In this document: positions 31,889 to 34,841 of the stretch, piece by piece | Numbering within the stretch: the first letter of the stretch is position 1 | Layout of the letters: every line of letters starts with the position of its first letter | Assembly (NCBI GenBank): GCA_021784765.1 | Contig: JAJYHN010000183.1 | Location: forward strand, 1 to 34,841 | Source: Actinomycetes bacterium | GTDB taxonomy: Bacteria > Actinomycetota > UBA4738 | DNA length: 34,841 nt | Direction: 5' to 3' | Made by a program: the position numbers and the translations under genes | The notes under the pieces: generated by a model | The model's database searches: none | What the model was told of the DNA's origin: nothing | What the model saw: only the letters and a program-made list of their open reading frames with translations

Positions 31889-33196
31889 TCAGCTGACGCT
31901 CGGGCTGAGCGGGACCAGGGCGGGGGCGGGGCTTGGGGGTTGGACGTTCCACTGAAGGACGGTCGGGCGGCAGCCGGTGAGCCGGGGCAGGTCGGCGGTG
32001 GAGAAGACGCTGACGAGGTCGATGTTTCCGCCGGGGAAGGTCTCGGTGACGACGGTGTCCCCGGCGATGTAGACGTGGTTGGCGATGCTGACCGCGACGC
32101 CCGTGCGGATGTCGGCGAGCACCCCGGAGCCCGGGCCGCCGTTCTGGTACCAGCCGGCGAACCCGTTGTCGGACAGGTACGGCCAGTCCTCGAGGTAGGT
32201 GTTGGTCGCCTGCAAGAGGGCTCCTGGCCTTGTCGCCGCCTGCGCCTCGATCGTCTGGAAGTCCTCGGTGTTCCAGAGCGTCCCCGCGGGGGTCACCGAG
32301 AGCACCCGGGGGTTCTCGACCTGCCCGAGCCCCGCGGGTAGCGGCACCCGCTGCAGCGTGTGCAGGTCGAGGGCGACCAGGGAGTAGCCCTGGGGGGACT
32401 GCCAGTCCCCCGAGGGGTTGTCGACGAGAAGGAGCCGGCCGTCCGCGATCTCGGGAAAGGCGATGTCTCGCCAGGGCACCAGCCGGTTCACCCGGGTGCG
32501 CACGTCCACCACGTGCACCTCGAGGCTCCGGTCGGGCCGGGACTGCGTCCAGGCCACGTAGCCGTCCCCCGCGGAGGGCGTGATCGCCATCAGCTCCTGG
32601 GCGATCCCGGGGTTCGCCCGGCCGATCACCCAGGACCGCCGGGTGCGCAGGTTCACCTCGACCATCCACCACCTGGTGGGGAAGTCCCCGCCGAAGACGC
32701 CGACCCGGAAGATCACGTAGCCGTCGGTCTCGGCCACCTCCTGGACGAACGTGCCGTCGTTCCGGTGGCGGTAGGAGTACAGCGGTACGATGCGGTCGGA
32801 TCCCGGCCGAAGAAGTCCGAGCCCGTGCCCGTTCGCAGACATGGTGGTGACGAGCATCATGCCGTCGGGAAGGATCCCGTTGAACCCTCCCTCCGCTTGC
32901 CCGCCGGAGGTCCCGGCAGGCCAGTGCACCCGGGTGCGGACGAGCAGGGCGCGCAGCGACGCGGGGACCCGCCGCAGCATGCAGAAGCCCTCAAGCGTTA
33001 CGCCAGGCACTCGCGACGGCGAGGGGGCCGGGGTGGGCGAGCGCGAGGGGACAGGGTGGGCGGCATGGGTCGCCGAGACGCACCCGCTGGCGAGCACCAG
33101 CACGCTCGCTAGAGCTGGAGAGAGCCACCTTCGCCAGGCCCGAAGCGTGGCGGAGGCGCCCGCCCGGCCACCTCCGCCGCTCGTCACTTTCCGCAC
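31889..33196 (-). CDS. Secreted lipoprotein, beta-propeller-like, unknown function
   Basis: A 435-residue predicted lipoprotein. The basic start [21 protein letters not shown] is followed by a hydrophobic core and the lipobox LASGC (Cys39), then a Pro/Ser/Thr-rich spacer ([18 protein letters not shown]) as in surface lipoproteins. From about residue 85 there are repeated strand-rich units of about 45 residues ([48 protein letters not shown]), suggesting a propeller of six or seven blades. No catalytic motif is recognised. GTG 33196 follows AGAGGGAC, and TAGGCT lies 18 bases before the start. It is co-directional with coxSLM but 91 bases upstream and probably separate. Confidence 0.8.
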   Translation of the reverse strand: MRKVTSGGGGRAGASATLRAWRRWLSPALASVLVLASGCVSATHAAHPVPSRSPTPAPSPSRVPGVTLEGFCMLRRVPASLRALLVRTRVHWPAGTSGGQAEGGFNGILPDGMMLVTTMSANGHGLGLLRPGSDRIVPLYSYRHRNDGTFVQEVAETDGYVIFRVGVFGGDFPTRWWMVEVNLRTRRSWVIGRANPGIAQELMAITPSAGDGYVAWTQSRPDRSLEVHVVDVRTRVNRLVPWRDIAFPEIADGRLLLVDNPSGDWQSPQGYSLVALDLHTLQRVPLPAGLGQVENPRVLSVTPAGTLWNTEDFQTIEAQAATRPGALLQATNTYLEDWPYLSDNGFAGWYQNGGPGSGVLADIRTGVAVSIANHVYIAGDTVVTETFPGGNIDLVSVFSTADLPRLTGCRPTVLQWNVQPPSPAPALVPLSPSVS

Positions 33197-33214
33197 CGTG
33201 TCCCTCTGACTTCT

Positions 33215-33220
33215 AGCCTA
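33215..33220 (-). promoter_or_regulatory. -10 box TAGGCT of lipoprotein gene
   Basis: On the minus strand TAGGCT ends 18 bases before GTG 33196. The region upstream (33225-33245) is unusually AT-rich for this window and may be the edge of the insertion sequence. Confidence 0.4.
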
Positions 33221-33404
33221 GCCGCAATACCGTTTACTTAGGTTCTTGGGGGATCGGGTGGACCTGTTCCTCCGCCTCGACCTCGAGCAGGTCGATCCCG
33301 TTGGAGGTGGACGAGCAGTTGTCGGGCCCGGACCGGGCGGGGCTCAGTGAGGGCTCGCTCCAGCACCGCCCACGCCGCCGGTCGGCTCGCCCCGTCGGTG
33401 GCGC
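33221..33404. other. Gap between lipoprotein promoter and transposase end
   Basis: No gene is recognised. The AT-rich stretch AATACCGTTTACTTAGG (33226-33242) is a possible terminal repeat of the insertion sequence, but its partner would lie right of the window. On the minus strand a frame with coding-like third positions ends in EVEAEEQVHPIPQEPK and TAA (33236-33234), but it has no start and no known homolog. Confidence 0.3.
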
Positions 33405-34821
33405 TCACGGCTCGGTGACCTCGGCGGAGTGAACCCGCACGGCCTCGGCGGGGGTTCGGGTCGGCTGGGGCCAGGTTCGGTGCTCGGATCGCTTCACCCC
33501 GAAGTTCGACATCTTGCGCCTGACCACGTGGGGGTTGGTCCGCCGCCGGCGGGGCGGGAGCACCTCGTGAAGGATCTCCTCGCGGGCCTTCTCATGGGCG
33601 GCGACGAGGACATCAGGGGGAAAAGCCCGGGTGGCTGGCCGTGGTGCGCCGCGCCACCCGGAGGCTGCGGGTGAAGCTCAGCCGGTCCGGGTCGGTGTCG
33701 GCATCCAATGCCACGGCGTGCATCAGCCAGCGGATGGCGTAGTGCACGCACAGGTAGCCGAAGAGTTCCTGGCGGACCCCGTCGGGGCCCTTGGACCGCA
33801 GCACCAGCCGGGGGCCGCGCTGGTGGGTCTTCAGCTCGTCGAGCATGGTCTCGAACTCCCAGCGCTCGGCGTAGCGGGCGGCGAGCTCGGCGGCGGGCGC
33901 GGCGGCGGGGTCCAAGATCGTGGTGAGCAGCCGGTAGCGCGTTTCCCCTGGTCGGCCCGGGTCCTCCAGGTGGTATTCGATCACCCGCACCGGGACGGCG
34001 TCGCCCTGGCGGGTGGAGCCCGAGGTCCCATGCAGCCTCGACAGGAAGGAGCCGTCCTCCAGGCGTTCCTCGACGGGGAGCTTGTGGTTGGACCTCGTCC
34101 GCCACAACAGCTCGGCTCCGGTGGCACGGGCCTCCTGCCACAGGGCGAAGCTGTAGAAGCCCCGGTCGGCCAGGCACAGGGTCCCCGGACCCAGGGAGCC
34201 GACCACCCTCGCGGCCAGGCGCTGCTCGGCCGTGCGGCACGGCCCCACCGCGACCTCGACCAGGGCGTGGGTGCCGCACTCGGCCACCCCGACCAGGCGC
34301 ACCTGAGGGAAGGCTCCCTGCCCCGAGCCCCGTCCCGAGCCGGGCCGGCCGAACGCTCGGTCGTTGGCCGGGGTGTCGGCGACGTCCACGCAGGTCCCGT
34401 CGATGCTCATGAGCCGCCAGCCCCGGTACCACGCTCCCTTGGTGGCCGGGGTCGCCAGCGGGTGAGCCACCGCGTCGAACAGGGCCTCCACGGGCTCGGG
34501 GCCGAGGCGAGCCCGGGCCTTGAACAGCGCGGCCTTGGTGGGCACGTTCCAGGCTCGGGCCCATCCCGAGGTCCACGACAGCCCCTCGACCAGGTTGCGC
34601 ATGACCTCTTCGTAGGAGGCCTGGGAGAACAACGCCAGGGCCAGCACGTAGTACACGACCACCCGCGCGGGCAACAGGCGACGACGGATCTCGGTGCGGC
34701 CCGCCTCGGCCACCACCCGATCCACCAACTCGGGTGGGAACACCCGGCTCAGCACGCCGATCGAGATGTGGTCCGACAGCCGCTGGTCGGTCTCCGGCTT
34801 CACCCATCCCGCACGAGGCAC
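33405..34821 (-). CDS. IS4-family DDE transposase, last 70 codons in the +1 frame
   Basis: The main frame (GTG 34821 to TGA 33613) has 402 residues: the IS4 N-terminal domain (DRVVAEAGRTEIRRRLLPAR; YEEVMRNLVEGL) and an RNase H-like core with Asp141 (SIDGTCVDVAD), Asp219 (LADRGFYS) and Glu324 in the full Y-R-E-K motif YAERWEFETMLDELK (317-331). It ends in CCC TGA. The +1 frame continues without a stop (PPDVLVAAHEKAREEILHEV, then PRRRRTNPHVVRRKMSNFGV) to TGA at 33405-33407. This is the basic C-terminus usual for IS4 transposases of this group. Full length would be about 471 residues. Either one base was gained in the TTTTCCCCC run, or ribosomes shift at CCC-UGA. Confidence 0.85.
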
Positions 34822-34828
34822 GCTGCGC

Positions 34829-34834
34829 AGAATA
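34829..34834 (-). promoter_or_regulatory. -10 box TATTCT of transposase (leaderless)
   Basis: On the minus strand TATTCT is followed by seven bases and GTG 34821, with no ribosome site. The spacing matches the host genes with TACGAT. Confidence 0.45.
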
Positions 34835-34841
34835 ACATGCC

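Larger units (their letters stand above)
33226..34841 (-). mobile_element. IS4-family insertion sequence, right end outside window
   Basis: The element is inferred from its transposase. The left limit may be the AT-rich stretch 33226-33242 next to the lipoprotein promoter; this is uncertain. Neither inverted repeat nor target duplication can be confirmed because the other end lies beyond base 34841. Confidence 0.45.

Noticed and set aside
33234-33404. Small minus-strand gene ending in EVEAEEQVHPIPQEPK
   Set aside because: The frame opens directly after a TGA, lacks a start codon with a ribosome site, and no homolog is recognised. It may be part of the insertion sequence's non-coding end.
1-34841. 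CRISPR arrays, tRNA or rRNA genes
   Set aside because: No regularly spaced direct repeats, cloverleaf sequence with a TTCRANY arm and no rRNA-like stretch were found by reading; nearly all of the window is accounted for by protein genes.

Overview
This is a GC-rich (about 70 %) bacterial window with dense, short-spaced genes. Several features suggest an uncultured actinomycete-like soil or sediment bacterium: a full-length bacterial Lhr helicase, a luciferase-fold (F420-type) oxidoreductase, a menaquinone-type UbiE, a form II 'CO dehydrogenase' gene set, GTG starts, and many start codons sitting 6-9 bases after a TANNNT -10 box (leaderless mRNAs). A deep Chloroflexota or Dormibacterota relative cannot be excluded from sequence reading alone.

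Layout. 1-2615: two paralogous membrane histidine kinases on the minus strand (the first cut by the window edge), with a possible 28-codon small gene plus terminator on the plus strand between them. 2910-7811: an APC-family permease, a HutC/DasR-like GntR regulator and a sarcosine/dimethylglycine dehydrogenase-like FAD-GcvT protein. The dehydrogenase promoter carries a DasR-type operator overlapping its -10 box and start, so the trio looks like one substrate-induced catabolic unit. 7925-11207 (minus): a choline-kinase-type phosphotransferase, an Asp-box lipoprotein broken by an in-frame TAG, a 178-residue protein of unknown function and a decayed frameshifted copy of the latter. 11279-19730: a GNAT acetyltransferase, lhr, a GT1-type glycosyltransferase, an eight-codon fossil of a nei gene start, an AlkA-like DNA glycosylase (minus) and pheA.

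19739-23179 (minus): ubiE, then a single protein that joins an F420-type luciferase-fold oxidoreductase to a UbiA/MenA-type prenyltransferase, then a CPBP (Abi/Rce1-type) membrane protein whose start overlaps the fusion's stop. This is the most unusual unit in the window and suggests a quinone or isoprenoid modification pathway. 23261-31797: a dispersed form II molybdenum hydroxylase system: coxG and a small partner (+), coxD-coxE (-), and the structural genes coxS-coxL-coxM (-) in the S-L-M order typical of form II, with a small zincin-like metallopeptidase and a galT-like gene between. 31889-33196: a beta-propeller-like lipoprotein. 33405-34821: an IS4-family transposase whose conserved C-terminus lies in the +1 frame after a CCC-TGA junction. 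The element's right end lies outside the window.

A recurring theme is start-site architecture. At least eight genes have a -10 hexamer (TACGAT four times) ending 6-9 bases before the start codon. This relocates the starts of lhr, the AlkA-like glycosylase and the phosphotransferase relative to the longest open frames. Genes with a good Shine-Dalgarno instead carry the -10 box farther upstream.
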